A stretch of DNA of 64,000 bases, from NCBI RefSeq assembly GCF_017352115.1, contig NZ_CP071448.1, positions 2,813,001 through 2,877,000 of the forward strand, written 5' to 3'. The position numbers were made by a program, and so were the translations under genes. Under the pieces are notes generated by a model. The model had not been told where the DNA came from. It was given only the letters and a program-made list of their open reading frames with translations, and ran no database searches. Below are positions 1 through 8,011 of the stretch, in pieces; the stretch's first letter is position 1; each line of letters opens with the position of its first letter. This DNA comes from Flavobacterium endoglycinae (GTDB taxonomy: Bacteria > Bacteroidota > Bacteroidia > Flavobacteriales > Flavobacteriaceae).

Positions 1-823
1 AAGTCGAAATAAACTGCGGATCTAATGGCAGCTTATCTTCATACAAATTACAGCCTACTTTTGACTGTTTGCAGATATGAATAATTTCAGAAGAAAGTCC
101 ATCTGAAATATCAATCATCGAAGTTGGTTTTATTTCAAGGGCGTGCAAAAGTGTGCGAACATCTTTGCGGGCTTCCGGTTTTAATTGTCTTTCGACCAAA
201 TACGTGTAAGGATCTAAATCCGGCTGGTTATTTGGGTTTACCTGAAATACCTGTTTCTCACGTTCCAAGACCTGCAATCCCATATAAGCCGCACCAATAT
301 CTCCAGTTACGACTAATAAATCGGTTTGTTTAGCGCCGTTTCTATATACAATTTCATCTTCATCGGCTTCACCAATTGCAGTAATGCTGATAATTAATCC
401 TTTTTGTGATGAGGTAGTGTCCCCGCCAATAACGTCAACTTTATATTCTTTTGCGGCATGTGTAATTCCCTCGAATAATTCTTCTAAAGCCTCCAACGGA
501 AAACGATTTGAAACAGCAACCGAAACTGTAATTTGTGTCGGTTTTGCGTTCATAGCGCAAATATCAGATACGTTTACGACAACGGCTTTGTATCCTAAAT
601 GCTTCAATGGCATATACGCCAGATCAAAATGAACACCTTCTATTAATAAATCAGTTGATACAACTACTTTTTTATTTTTAAAATCAAGAACAGCTGCATC
701 ATCACCAATACTTTTTAAAGTTGATTCCTGAGTAACATCAAAATTTCGGGTTAAGTGGTCAATCAAGCCAAATTCGCCCAATTGAGCTATACTTGTTCTC
801 TGAGGGTTTTTATCTTCGATCAT
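1..823 (-). CDS. thiL: Thiamine-monophosphate kinase, 3' end outside window
   Basis: The reverse strand encodes about 274 residues starting MIEDKNPQRTSIAQLGEFGL at position 823 and running off the left edge, so the C-terminus is missing. It has the ThiL hallmarks: GDDAAV at residues 40-45 (metal/ATP acidic motif) and STDLLIEGVHF at 56-66, followed by the VNVSDICAMNAKP stretch typical of the AIRS-kinase fold. ThiL phosphorylates thiamine monophosphate to the cofactor thiamine diphosphate in the cytosol. No thi operon neighbours are visible here, and no TPP riboswitch was recognised upstream. A TACCTTTG -7-like box lies at 852-859 on the same strand, inside an AAAGGT-type repeat. Confidence 0.93.
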   Translation of the reverse strand, partial: MIEDKNPQRTSIAQLGEFGLIDHLTRNFDVTQESTLKSIGDDAAVLDFKNKKVVVSTDLLIEGVHFDLAYMPLKHLGYKAVVVNVSDICAMNAKPTQITVSVAVSNRFPLEALEELFEGITHAAKEYKVDVIGGDTTSSQKGLIISITAIGEADEDEIVYRNGAKQTDLLVVTGDIGAAYMGLQVLEREKQVFQVNPNNQPDLDPYTYLVERQLKPEARKDVRTLLHALEIKPTSMIDISDGLSSEIIHICKQSKVGCNLYEDKLPLDPQFIST

Positions 824-849
824 TTCTTTAAGTTCCAAAGTTATTAAGT

Positions 850-903
850 GGCAAAGGTACAAAGGTTTTTTCTTTTAGAGGTACAAAGGCACAAAGGTTC
901 AAA
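850..903. repeat. AAAGGT(A/T)CAAAGG-type degenerate intergenic repeat
   Basis: The words GGCAAAGGTACAAAGG, GGTACAAAGGCACAAAGG and TTCAAAGCAG follow one another, all variants of an AAAGG unit. The same kind of tract is found at 3131-3160 and 32421-32476, each just upstream of a minus-strand gene. Read on the reverse strand it supplies CTTTG and TACCTTTG words that match flavobacterial promoter boxes. No coding sense was found; the 63-codon minus-strand reading over this area has no family features. The rest of the 824-1082 gap holds only the DinB promoter area. Confidence 0.6.
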
Positions 904-1018
904 GCAGTGAAGTTTTTTTTGATTTTTAAATAAAGACATTAATTTTACAGGCGCAGTGCTGTGTATTTCTCTGTTTTTCAGTATGAAAAAAAATATTTTT
1001 AAAATTGTTTTTTCCTGC

Positions 1019-1034
1019 TGACAAACTGTTGTCA
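1019..1034. promoter_or_regulatory. Perfect 6-bp-arm inverted repeat before the DinB pair
   Basis: TGACAA-ACTG-TTGTCA is a perfect inverted repeat. It sits 12 bp upstream of a TAATTTTG (TAnnTTTG) -7 box at 1046-1053, which itself lies about 30 bp before the DinB start. The placement at about -30 fits an operator or activator site. A WYL-type regulator is encoded nearby in the convergent orientation, making it one candidate binder. No second copy was found in front of the regulator gene. Confidence 0.4.
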
Positions 1035-1082
1035 CCGACCCATTTTAATTTTGGAGTATAGAAATTTAAAAACGTTTACATC

Positions 1083-1562
1083 ATGAAAACATTAGAAGCA
1101 CAAGTAATTACATCAGAAGATTTACTAAAACACTGGCAAGGTCACCGCGCACTTACGCGTCGTTTAATCGAGTTGTTTCCCGAAAAAGATTTCTTTGAAT
1201 TTTCAATAGGAGGAATGCGTCCTTTTGCAAAATTGGTTGATGAACTTTTGGCAATTGCAGCTCCAGCATTAAAAGGAATTGTAAACAGAGAAGCTCAGCC
1301 TTATACAGAAGGAGCTGAAAAATTGATTTTTAAAGCTCAATATCTTGAAAAATGGGACGAAGCTACAGAAGAGATAAATAAATACTGGGAGCAGTTATCT
1401 ATTGAAGATTTCAGTGAAACTTTTAACCTTTTCGGACAGTACGAATTTCCAATTATTCAAAATATTTTGTATTTTATTGATAATGAAGTACATCACCGTG
1501 GACAAGCTTACGTATATTTGAGAGCCCTAAACATTGAACCACCATTTTTCTGGGAAAGATAA
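1083..1562 (+). CDS. DinB-fold family protein
   Basis: A 159-residue protein of the DinB/YfiT-like four-helix bundle superfamily. The family binds a divalent metal through histidines; here HHRGQ at 137-141 is the characteristic C-terminal metal motif, and H17/H21 may supply N-terminal ligands. Members include thiol-dependent S-transferases and many proteins of unknown function, so no substrate can be named. It is followed after 46 bp by a second DinB gene and the pair ends at a shared bidirectional terminator with a WYL regulator. DinB genes beside WYL/YafY regulators are common in Bacteroidetes and Firmicutes, often as stress-response pairs, which is only a hint here. Confidence 0.85.
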   Translation: MKTLEAQVITSEDLLKHWQGHRALTRRLIELFPEKDFFEFSIGGMRPFAKLVDELLAIAAPALKGIVNREAQPYTEGAEKLIFKAQYLEKWDEATEEINKYWEQLSIEDFSETFNLFGQYEFPIIQNILYFIDNEVHHRGQAYVYLRALNIEPPFFWER

Positions 1563-1608
1563 TGAGTATTAAATGCCTTTATTCCATTAACAATTAAATC
1601 CTAAGACT

Positions 1609-2109
1609 ATGAGTTTAAAAAGAATAATGTCCAATTATGCAGATTATAATTTATGGGTAAACCAGCAATTCGTAAGTTGGCTTTCGCCGAAATCTGATGA
1701 ACTGCTTTATGCAGAAGCTATTTCGAGTTTTTCCAGTATAATGAAAACACTCGATCACATCTGGAGCACAGAAGAATATTGGTTTTCGGTTATTTCAGAA
1801 ACTCCAATGAAAGAAAAGAAAGACATCAGCGAATTATCCAGAGATGAGATATTTGCTGGTCTGCTGGACTCGTCTACAAGATTGAGAAACCTTATTCATT
1901 CAATGTCTGATGAAGATTTAATTAAAGAAGTTAAAATTATCAATCCGTGGTTTGAATGTGAGGAACCTATTTCCAATTATCTGATTCAGGTCATCAATCA
2001 TGGCACCTATCACAGAGGTCAGATCGTAACGATTGGACGAAATGTTGGAATCACAGACGCCTCAAATACCGATTATAATTTTTATAATGTCGTAAAGGCA
2101 AAACAATAA
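1609..2109 (+). CDS. DinB-fold family protein
   Basis: A 166-residue DinB superfamily protein. The presumed metal triad is complete: H50 in LDHIW, and H131 and H135 in HGTYHRGQ (131-138). It is a more canonical DinB than its upstream neighbour, with which it shares little sequence outside the motif, so the two are not a recent duplication. They are probably co-transcribed (46 bp gap, no terminator between). The reaction is unknown; thiol-S-transferase-like detoxification is a family-level possibility only. Transcription ends at the hairpin 2116-2150. Confidence 0.87.
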   Translation: MSLKRIMSNYADYNLWVNQQFVSWLSPKSDELLYAEAISSFSSIMKTLDHIWSTEEYWFSVISETPMKEKKDISELSRDEIFAGLLDSSTRLRNLIHSMSDEDLIKEVKIINPWFECEEPISNYLIQVINHGTYHRGQIVTIGRNVGITDASNTDYNFYNVVKAKQ

Positions 2110-2111
2110 CT

Positions 2112-2156
2112 AAAAAACTCCCAAAGATGAAATGAATCTCTTTGGGAGTTTTTTTA
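2112..2156. terminator. Bidirectional terminator between DinB pair and WYL regulator
   Basis: Perfect 12-bp arms (AACTCCCAAAGA at 2116-2127, complement at 2139-2150) are flanked by an A-run on the left and a T-run on the right, so it can terminate transcripts from both converging genes. Confidence 0.88.
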
Positions 2157-3116
2157 TAAAAGCCTTTTTTTATTGACTTCTAATAATTCTAAGGTTCGTG
2201 TTTTTAATATTTCAGGCTCTAGGATTTTGGCATAATCACCAAACATTAAAAACCAGCGCGGAAAAGCATTATTGATATCACTGCTCATAAAAGTCATTTC
2301 GATTTCGTCGCCAACTTCTTTCTGAGAAATAAAACCATGATATTTTCTTTCTTGAGCCAGATATCTTGCGATTTTCTTTTCGACCAAAATCCGAACTTTT
2401 GTAGTTGGATGAGCTGTTTTGTCTTTAGCCAGATAATTTTCCAATGGTTCATGTTCGATTGTAAAATCGAGTTCTGTTTTTTTAATTCCGTGAATACGGT
2501 CAGTTCTAAACTGGCGGTAATCTTTTCGAAGATGACAATATCCTAAAAAATACCAGTTGTTATTATCATGAAAAACACCCACAGGTTCCAGGTTTCGCTG
2601 TGTGGTTTCATCTTTTTCAAAAGTTTTATAGGTAAGAAGAATTTGTTTCTTTTCGGCAATTCCTTCAAATAGAATTGCTAAAGTATTGGGAGAATTATCA
2701 TTGAACATTGGTTCTGCAGTCTGCATCAAAATTCTCGATTCGATGTTCGAAAGATAATCTTTATCGTTGCTTCTTAATACCGATTTCAACTTATACATTG
2801 CCGAAGCGTAATGTGTTCCTAAAGTCGGATCAGTAAATTTCTGCATCAATTTTTCGGCGGCGATAAAACTGCTTACTTCCTCGCGGGTAAACATAACGGG
2901 CGGAAGTCTGTAACCCTCCATTAAAGCATAACCAACGCCGGCTTCGCTATAAATAGGAACGCCCGAAGCTTCAAGAGTACGAATATCTCTGTAAATAGTC
3001 CGGAGACTACAGTCAAAACGATCGGCTAATTCCTGTGCTTTTACAATTTTTTTAGATTGCAATTGAATCAAGATAGCCACAATTCGGTCAAATCGTTTTG
3101 GAGTTTCGTCAAGCAT
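2154..3116 (-). CDS. YafY/WYL-domain transcriptional regulator
   Basis: A 320-residue regulator: an N-terminal winged HTH of the HTH_11 type (about residues 8-65, with the AQELADRFDCSLRTIYRDI recognition region) and a central WYL ligand-sensing domain (about 140-225) where NNWYFLGYC and the arginine-rich YRQFRTDRI stretch are typical, plus a C-terminal extension. WYL proteins sense small ligands or nucleic acids and usually control neighbouring genes. It converges with the DinB pair and no other target is obvious. Function as a repressor or activator cannot be decided from sequence. Start ATG at 3116 gives the usual family N-terminus. Confidence 0.9.
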   Translation of the reverse strand: MLDETPKRFDRIVAILIQLQSKKIVKAQELADRFDCSLRTIYRDIRTLEASGVPIYSEAGVGYALMEGYRLPPVMFTREEVSSFIAAEKLMQKFTDPTLGTHYASAMYKLKSVLRSNDKDYLSNIESRILMQTAEPMFNDNSPNTLAILFEGIAEKKQILLTYKTFEKDETTQRNLEPVGVFHDNNNWYFLGYCHLRKDYRQFRTDRIHGIKKTELDFTIEHEPLENYLAKDKTAHPTTKVRILVEKKIARYLAQERKYHGFISQKEVGDEIEMTFMSSDINNAFPRWFLMFGDYAKILEPEILKTRTLELLEVNKKRLL

Positions 3117-3170
3117 TTTTTTATTTTTTGAACTTCAAAGTTACAAAGGTTAAAAGTTTTAAGAAATAAA

Positions 3171-3197
3171 AAAGCTGTCCCAAATTGAGACAGCTTT
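3171..3197. terminator. Hairpin terminator after the barrel protein gene
   Basis: Arms AAAGCTGTC (3171-3179) and GACAGCTTT (3189-3197), with an A-run on the left that becomes a U-run for the minus-strand outer-membrane gene. Confidence 0.75.
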
Positions 3198-3222
3198 CTA
3201 TTTTGTAAGTTATAAAAATGAA

Positions 3223-3837
3223 TTAAAATCTATACAAAAGCCCAAACTGCGGCTGATCGAAGATGTTTTCAAACAAATTGATGTTCAAATTGAAAGTATC
3301 CGATGATGGGCCATCTTCAGGAGAAACGCTGTTGTACGACAATATGTTTGCTAATGTAAAAGTCACAGCGATATTTTTGGTAATAAAATAGTTTAAACCA
3401 ACATTAATGTCAGCCGTTACACTATTGGTAGTATCGTCTGTTGTAGGACCTTCAACTCTATTTCTTCCGTAACCTACACCAGCTTCGGCAAATGTTTTAA
3501 GACGTTTTTGATCTAATTCTAAAAAATAGTAACGAGCGAATGCACCCACTCCAAAAACATTTGTTTTAATATCAGTAGATTCTACTTTGTTACTTCCTAC
3601 TGTTACTTTTGCTCCAACAGCAAATTTGTCATTTAAAAAATAACCAAATGATGGAGTAACTGCATAATAATCTTCATCGCCGCCAGTGCTGACTTTGATA
3701 GCTCCTTCAAGAATCATATCTCCTGATTGAAAAGTTACACCTTTAGCAGAATGCATTTCTGAATCGACTTGATCTTGTTGGGCATTTGCAAAATAAAAAG
3801 TGAAAAGTGCTAATAAAACAGAAAATTTGGTTTTCAT
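3223..3837 (-). CDS. Outer-membrane beta-barrel protein
   Basis: A 204-residue protein with a cleavable signal peptide (residues 1-19, ending FYFANAQ) and alternating beta-strands such as VTPSFGYFLNDKFAVGAKVT and FGVGAFARYYF. It ends in an aromatic residue (LLYRF), as needed for BAM-dependent outer-membrane insertion. It belongs to the small 8-stranded porin-like/OmpA-barrel group (outer membrane protein beta-barrel domain). No transport substrate can be inferred. It is monocistronic, with its own terminator at 3171-3197. Confidence 0.85.
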   Translation of the reverse strand: MKTKFSVLLALFTFYFANAQQDQVDSEMHSAKGVTFQSGDMILEGAIKVSTGGDEDYYAVTPSFGYFLNDKFAVGAKVTVGSNKVESTDIKTNVFGVGAFARYYFLELDQKRLKTFAEAGVGYGRNRVEGPTTDDTTNSVTADINVGLNYFITKNIAVTFTLANILSYNSVSPEDGPSSDTFNLNINLFENIFDQPQFGLLYRF

Positions 3838-4008
3838 AATTATATATATTTAAAATTTGTAAGATTAAAGATATATTTTCTGATTTTAATTGACTTTATC
3901 TTTGCTTGAATGCGTTAATAAACAATTTTTTAGGTTAATATTTTGATATTTTTGAAGGTTTTTTCCTGTTTATAATGCAGTGTTTTTAGAAGATTTTAAG
4001 AAACAAAA

Positions 4009-4034
4009 AACCCAACAACTTTTGTTATTGGGTT
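4009..4034. terminator. Hairpin terminator after lepA
   Basis: Arms AACCCAACAAC (4009-4019) and GTTATTGGGTT (4024-4034) pair with one mismatch. An A-rich run lies to the left, giving a U-tract for minus-strand transcription of lepA. It sits about 55 bp beyond the lepA stop. Confidence 0.75.
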
Positions 4035-4088
4035 AATCTATATTGTTATTCTTTCTTCTTTCTTCTCTCTTCTTTTTTTATAAAAAGC

Positions 4089-5885
4089 TTAGTCATTTAA
4101 TTTCAAAACAGCCATAAACGCTTCTTGAGGAATTTCAACGTTTCCTACTTGTCTCATACGTTTTTTACCTTTTTTCTGTTTTTCAAGAAGTTTACGCTTA
4201 CGCGAAATATCTCCACCATAACATTTTGCGGTAACGTCTTTACGAAGTGCTTTGATCGTTTCACGAGCAATGATTTTTGCACCAATCGCAGCTTGAATTG
4301 GAATATCAAATTGCTGTCTTGGAATCAATTCGCGTAATTTCTCGCACATCTTTTTACCAATGTTATACGCATTGTCTTCGTGAATCAAAGCCGAAAGCGC
4401 ATCAACAGACTGTGCATTTAATAGAACATCCAGTTTTACTAGTTTTGAAGTTCTCATTCCAATAGGAGAGTAATCAAAAGAAGCATACCCTTTAGAAACA
4501 GTTTTTAAACGATCGTAAAAATCAAATACAATTTCTGCAAGCGGCATGTCGAAATTCAGCTCAACACGCTCTGTTGTTAAATAGGTTTGGTTGGTAATTA
4601 AACCACGTTTTTCGATACACAAACTCATTACGTTTCCTACGTAATCAGCTTTTGTAATGATGGTTGCTTTAATAAATGGCTCTTCAACACGATCTAATTT
4701 TGAAGGTTCTGGTAAATCAGAAGGATTGTTTACCACGATCGCCGTTTCTGGATCTTTTTTCGTGTAAGCAAAATACGAAACGTTAGGAACTGTTGTAATT
4801 ACAGTCATGTCGAACTCACGTTCTAAACGTTCCTGAATGATTTCCATGTGAAGCATTCCTAAGAATCCGCATCGGAAACCAAAACCTAAAGCGGCAGAAC
4901 TTTCAGCAGTAAATACTAAAGAAGCATCGTTTAGCTGCAGTTTTTCCATAGAAGCTCTAAGGTCTTCATAATCTTCTGTATCAACTGGATAAATTCCGGC
5001 GAATACCATTGGTTTTACATCCTCAAAACCAGTAATCATATTCGTTGTCGGAACTTTTGCATCTGTAATAGTATCACCCACTTTTACCTCACGGGCTTCT
5101 TTAATACCAGAAATCAAATAACCAACATCTCCAGCCGAAACCAGATTTTTAGGAACTTGATTTAGTTTTAAGGTTCCAATTTCATCAGCAAAATATTCAT
5201 TGTCCGTAGCCATGAATTTAATTTTCTGACCTTTTTTAATCTCACCGTTTACCACTCTGAATATTACCTCAATTCCACGGAATGGGTTATAAACCGAGTC
5301 AAAAATTAGCGCCTGTAATGGCTCTTCTGGATCTCCTTTTGGAGCTGGGATTTTTTCAATAATAGCTGCTAAAATATTTTCAACACCAAAACCTGTTTTT
5401 CCAGAGGCATGAATAATATCTTCTAATTTACATCCCAATAAATCGATAATATCATCGCTTACTTCTTCAGGATTTGCACTTGGTAAATCTACTTTATTTA
5501 AAACAGGGATAATTTCTAAATCATTCTCTAAAGCAAGATATAAATTAGAAATAGTCTGCGCCTGAATACTTTGAGCCGCATCTACAATTAAAAGTGCTCC
5601 TTCGCAGGCTGCGATAGATCTTGAAACTTCGTACGAGAAATCCACGTGACCGGGAGTATCAATCAAATTCAAGATGTATTCTTCACCTTTATAAGTGTAT
5701 TCCATCTGAATGGCGTGACTTTTAATAGTAATACCACGCTCACGTTCTAAGTCCATGTTGTCCAGCAGCTGTGCTTTTTCCTCACGGGCAGAAACGGTTT
5801 GAGTGGCACTTAGTAATCGGTCAGCCAATGTACTTTTACCGTGGTCAATGTGTGCAATAATGCAAAAATTACGTATCTTCTTCAT
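4089..5885 (-). CDS. lepA: Elongation factor 4 (LepA), ribosomal GTPase
   Basis: 598 residues, the normal LepA length. GTPase motifs are intact: G1 AHIDHGKST (11-19), the RGITI switch I region, G3 DTPGH (76-80) and G4 NKVD (near 130). The C-terminus carries the LepA-specific [20 protein letters not shown] tail. EF4 is a cytosolic translational GTPase that binds the ribosome and influences elongation and initiation under stress. It appears monocistronic, with a TATCTTTG -7 box on the same strand at 5975-5982 and its own terminator. Confidence 0.98.
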   Translation of the reverse strand: MKKIRNFCIIAHIDHGKSTLADRLLSATQTVSAREEKAQLLDNMDLERERGITIKSHAIQMEYTYKGEEYILNLIDTPGHVDFSYEVSRSIAACEGALLIVDAAQSIQAQTISNLYLALENDLEIIPVLNKVDLPSANPEEVSDDIIDLLGCKLEDIIHASGKTGFGVENILAAIIEKIPAPKGDPEEPLQALIFDSVYNPFRGIEVIFRVVNGEIKKGQKIKFMATDNEYFADEIGTLKLNQVPKNLVSAGDVGYLISGIKEAREVKVGDTITDAKVPTTNMITGFEDVKPMVFAGIYPVDTEDYEDLRASMEKLQLNDASLVFTAESSAALGFGFRCGFLGMLHMEIIQERLEREFDMTVITTVPNVSYFAYTKKDPETAIVVNNPSDLPEPSKLDRVEEPFIKATIITKADYVGNVMSLCIEKRGLITNQTYLTTERVELNFDMPLAEIVFDFYDRLKTVSKGYASFDYSPIGMRTSKLVKLDVLLNAQSVDALSALIHEDNAYNIGKKMCEKLRELIPRQQFDIPIQAAIGAKIIARETIKALRKDVTAKCYGGDISRKRKLLEKQKKGKKRMRQVGNVEIPQEAFMAVLKLND

Positions 5886-5974
5886 TGTATTATATCAGTT
5901 CTCTAACGAGTTTTAGTATTTTTTGTATATAAATTGCGCTGCTGCAATAGCTTTAGAGCATCTTATTTAAGGGG

Positions 5975-5982
5975 CAAAGATA
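5975..5982 (-). promoter_or_regulatory. -7 promoter box for lepA
   Basis: TATCTTTG on the reverse strand exactly matches the Bacteroidetes -7 consensus TAnnTTTG, about 90 bp upstream of the lepA start. A convincing -33 TTTG at the proper distance is not visible. Confidence 0.5.
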
Positions 5983-6047
5983 GCGCAAAGTTTTGGATTC
6001 TGGAATGCTGAACAGCCGATAGTTAAACATGAAATTTAAAAAGCGCC

Positions 6048-6782
6048 TTAAAATTCGAAATTAAATCCTTTTTCTGTTAATTTTTTATAGATTTCAGGAT
6101 CAAATTTGAAGAGTTTTGCGGCACGGTGCGAAACATCCTGTTGTTTTTCGTCTAAGGCCACAAGTAATTTCATGTGCAGAATTTTTCGTCGGAAATTCGA
6201 TTTATCTAATTCAATACCAAGGATTTCTTCATACAAATGCATAAGCTGTAACAACGTAAATTTTTCAGGAAGAAGATTAAAACCAATCGGAGCTTGACGA
6301 ACTCGGTTTCGAAGCTGCATCAAACTGAATTCTAAAATCTCATTATGGTCAAAAATCAGGTTTGGGATTTCGTTAATTCGGCACCATTTGGCTTCTCGAA
6401 CTGCGAGACTTGCTTTTACATCGTAATCTTCCTGATTTACTAAGGTATAATAACCAATAGTAACAACACGACGATCGAGTACACGTTTTGGATTGGTAAA
6501 CGCTTTAAGTTGTTCGAGGTAAATATTATCAAGACTGGTAAGTTCGTATAGAATTCGCTGTGCAGCATCATCGGCACTTTCTTCTCTTTTAAGCCAGCCA
6601 CCCAATAAACCCCAGCTTCCTTCACTTTCTCCGCCGGCATGTTGTACTAAAAGAACTTCAAGACTTTCTTTTTTAAAACCAAAAATGACACAGTCAATCG
6701 AAATACCGTCAATTTCTGGTGTTACAGTATTTTCGGAAATGCATTCGTTTGTTTTTGAAGTTTTTTTAGATGATGCTTTCAT
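6048..6782 (-). CDS. Nudix-domain sugar regulator (AraR/NrtR-like), paralogue 1
   Basis: 244 residues: a Nudix fold (about 25-160) followed by a winged-helix DNA-binding domain (about 165-244). The Nudix box at 62-84 is degenerate (RILYELTSL in place of the catalytic REUxEExGU), so hydrolase activity is unlikely and the domain probably senses a ligand. This architecture is that of the Bacteroidetes AraR-type Nudix regulators of sugar use and of NrtR. It lies 19 bp after a paralogue (6802-7518) and both diverge from the SusCD glycan locus, which they probably control. The C-terminal 85 residues differ from the paralogue at only four positions, while the sensor halves differ widely. Confidence 0.88.
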   Translation of the reverse strand: MKASSKKTSKTNECISENTVTPEIDGISIDCVIFGFKKESLEVLLVQHAGGESEGSWGLLGGWLKREESADDAAQRILYELTSLDNIYLEQLKAFTNPKRVLDRRVVTIGYYTLVNQEDYDVKASLAVREAKWCRINEIPNLIFDHNEILEFSLMQLRNRVRQAPIGFNLLPEKFTLLQLMHLYEEILGIELDKSNFRRKILHMKLLVALDEKQQDVSHRAAKLFKFDPEIYKKLTEKGFNFEF

Positions 6783-6801
6783 TTTGCTTTATAAGCAGTT
6801 T

Positions 6802-7518
6802 TTAAAATTCGAAATTAAACCCTTTTTCGGTTAGTTTTTTGTAGATGTCAGGATCAAACTTATAGAGTTTTGCGGCTCTATGTGAAACATCCTGCTGTTT
6901 TTCGTCTAAAGCTACCAGTAACTTCATGTGCAGAATTTTTCGTCGGAAATTCGATTTGTCCATTTCAACACCCAGAATTTCTTCATACAAATGCATGAGC
7001 TGCAATAACGTAAATTTTTCTGGCAGAAGATTAAAACCAATAGGTGCCTGACGGACTCTGCTGCGGAGATTTTTCAAGCTATACGCCAGAATTTCGTTGT
7101 GGTCATAAATCAAATCAGGAATACTGTTGATTTTATACCATTTTGCATCGGCGGCTGTAAAACCCGCTTTAATATTATAATCTTCTCTTTTGACAAGAGC
7201 GTAATATCCTATTGTAATAACACGGCGCAATGGGAAACGATCTGGATCGCCAAAAGCTTTAAGCTGTTCCAGATAAATATTATCAAGTCCGGTAAGTTCA
7301 TTCAATAAACGATGAGCAGCATCGTCAGTACTTTCCTTTTTGTAAATCCATCCTCCAGGAAGCCCCCATTTTCCTTTGCTAATTCCTTCTGCATGCTGCA
7401 CCAAAAGTACTTCCAGACTTCCTTCATCAAAACCAAATATTACACAGTCAATTGTGATTGCGTTCATTGCATTTTGTTCATTTTTTGAAACAGATTCGGC
7501 ATCTACTTTTTTCTCCAT
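6802..7518 (-). CDS. Nudix-domain sugar regulator (AraR/NrtR-like), paralogue 2
   Basis: 238 residues from the ATG at 7518; a TTG-initiated reading 30 nt longer is possible but less likely. A degenerate Nudix box (about 56-78, RLLNELTGL) precedes a winged-helix domain ending GFNFEF. The REUxEE glutamates are partly lost, as in regulatory rather than catalytic Nudix domains. It is first in a two-gene unit with 6048-6782 and divergent from susC across a 493-bp region. The near-identical DNA-binding half of the pair implies the same operators, and the diverged sensor half implies different inducers or a heteromeric sensor. The natural ligand is inferred to be a sugar from the locus, such as xylose, arabinose or galactose. 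Confidence 0.88.
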   Translation of the reverse strand: MEKKVDAESVSKNEQNAMNAITIDCVIFGFDEGSLEVLLVQHAEGISKGKWGLPGGWIYKKESTDDAAHRLLNELTGLDNIYLEQLKAFGDPDRFPLRRVITIGYYALVKREDYNIKAGFTAADAKWYKINSIPDLIYDHNEILAYSLKNLRSRVRQAPIGFNLLPEKFTLLQLMHLYEEILGVEMDKSNFRRKILHMKLLVALDEKQQDVSHRAAKLYKFDPDIYKKLTEKGFNFEF

Positions 7519-8011
7519 GTGCGAATTAATTATGGACAAATTAAGCAAATAAAATGCTAAAGTGCCCTTATTGATGAATTAATATTTTTTTAACAAACCA
7601 AAAAATTGATACTCAATTGTTTGAAAATGGGTTTAAAATACAGTTTGAAATTTAAAACTTTTAAATGATTGATTGTCAAAATGCTAGTTTGTGATTTTTT
7701 CAACATTTTTTATTTCACTTTTCTCATCTCTGTTGTTAGATTGATAAAAATGACTTCATATAAATCAGAATAGAAAAAAAATAACCTTAATATTTTGCTA
7801 AAATAGAAAAAAAGTTTTACACTTGTAGTCAAATTTACCATAAGATATTTTCAAAATGACTATAAGTTTAAATAACTCGTATTTTGGAAGATGAGATCGG
7901 CAGAAAATATTTTGAATTATTCGTTTTGGGTAAATCGGCTGCATGAAAACTTACACTTAATCAATATAAAAAAACCGTAACTAACTTAATTTAAATCAAC
8001 TCTTATTTAGT
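7519..8011. promoter_or_regulatory. Divergent regulatory region, Nudix regulators / susC
   Basis: A 493-bp AT-rich region without a credible ORF separates the regulator pair from susC. It must hold the promoters of both units. An odd-spaced palindrome AATTGA-TAC-TCAATT is at 7604-7618 and is a candidate operator. TAnTTTTG-like words occur near 7791 and 7879, but none matches the -7 consensus exactly, so no start site can be fixed. The long stretch before susC suggests an extended 5' leader. Confidence 0.45.

Noticed and set aside
844..1035. 63-codon minus-strand reading upstream of thiL
   Set aside because: It runs through the AAAGGT repeat tract, has no domain-like features, and covers the promoter area of both flanking genes.
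824..1082. TPP riboswitch in front of thiL
   Set aside because: No THI-box-like conserved stems were found between the promoter box and the thiL start.
7604..7618. AATTGA-TAC-TCAATT as a proven operator for the Nudix regulators
   Set aside because: It is a single short dyad in AT-rich DNA with no second copy; kept only as a mention in the regulatory region.
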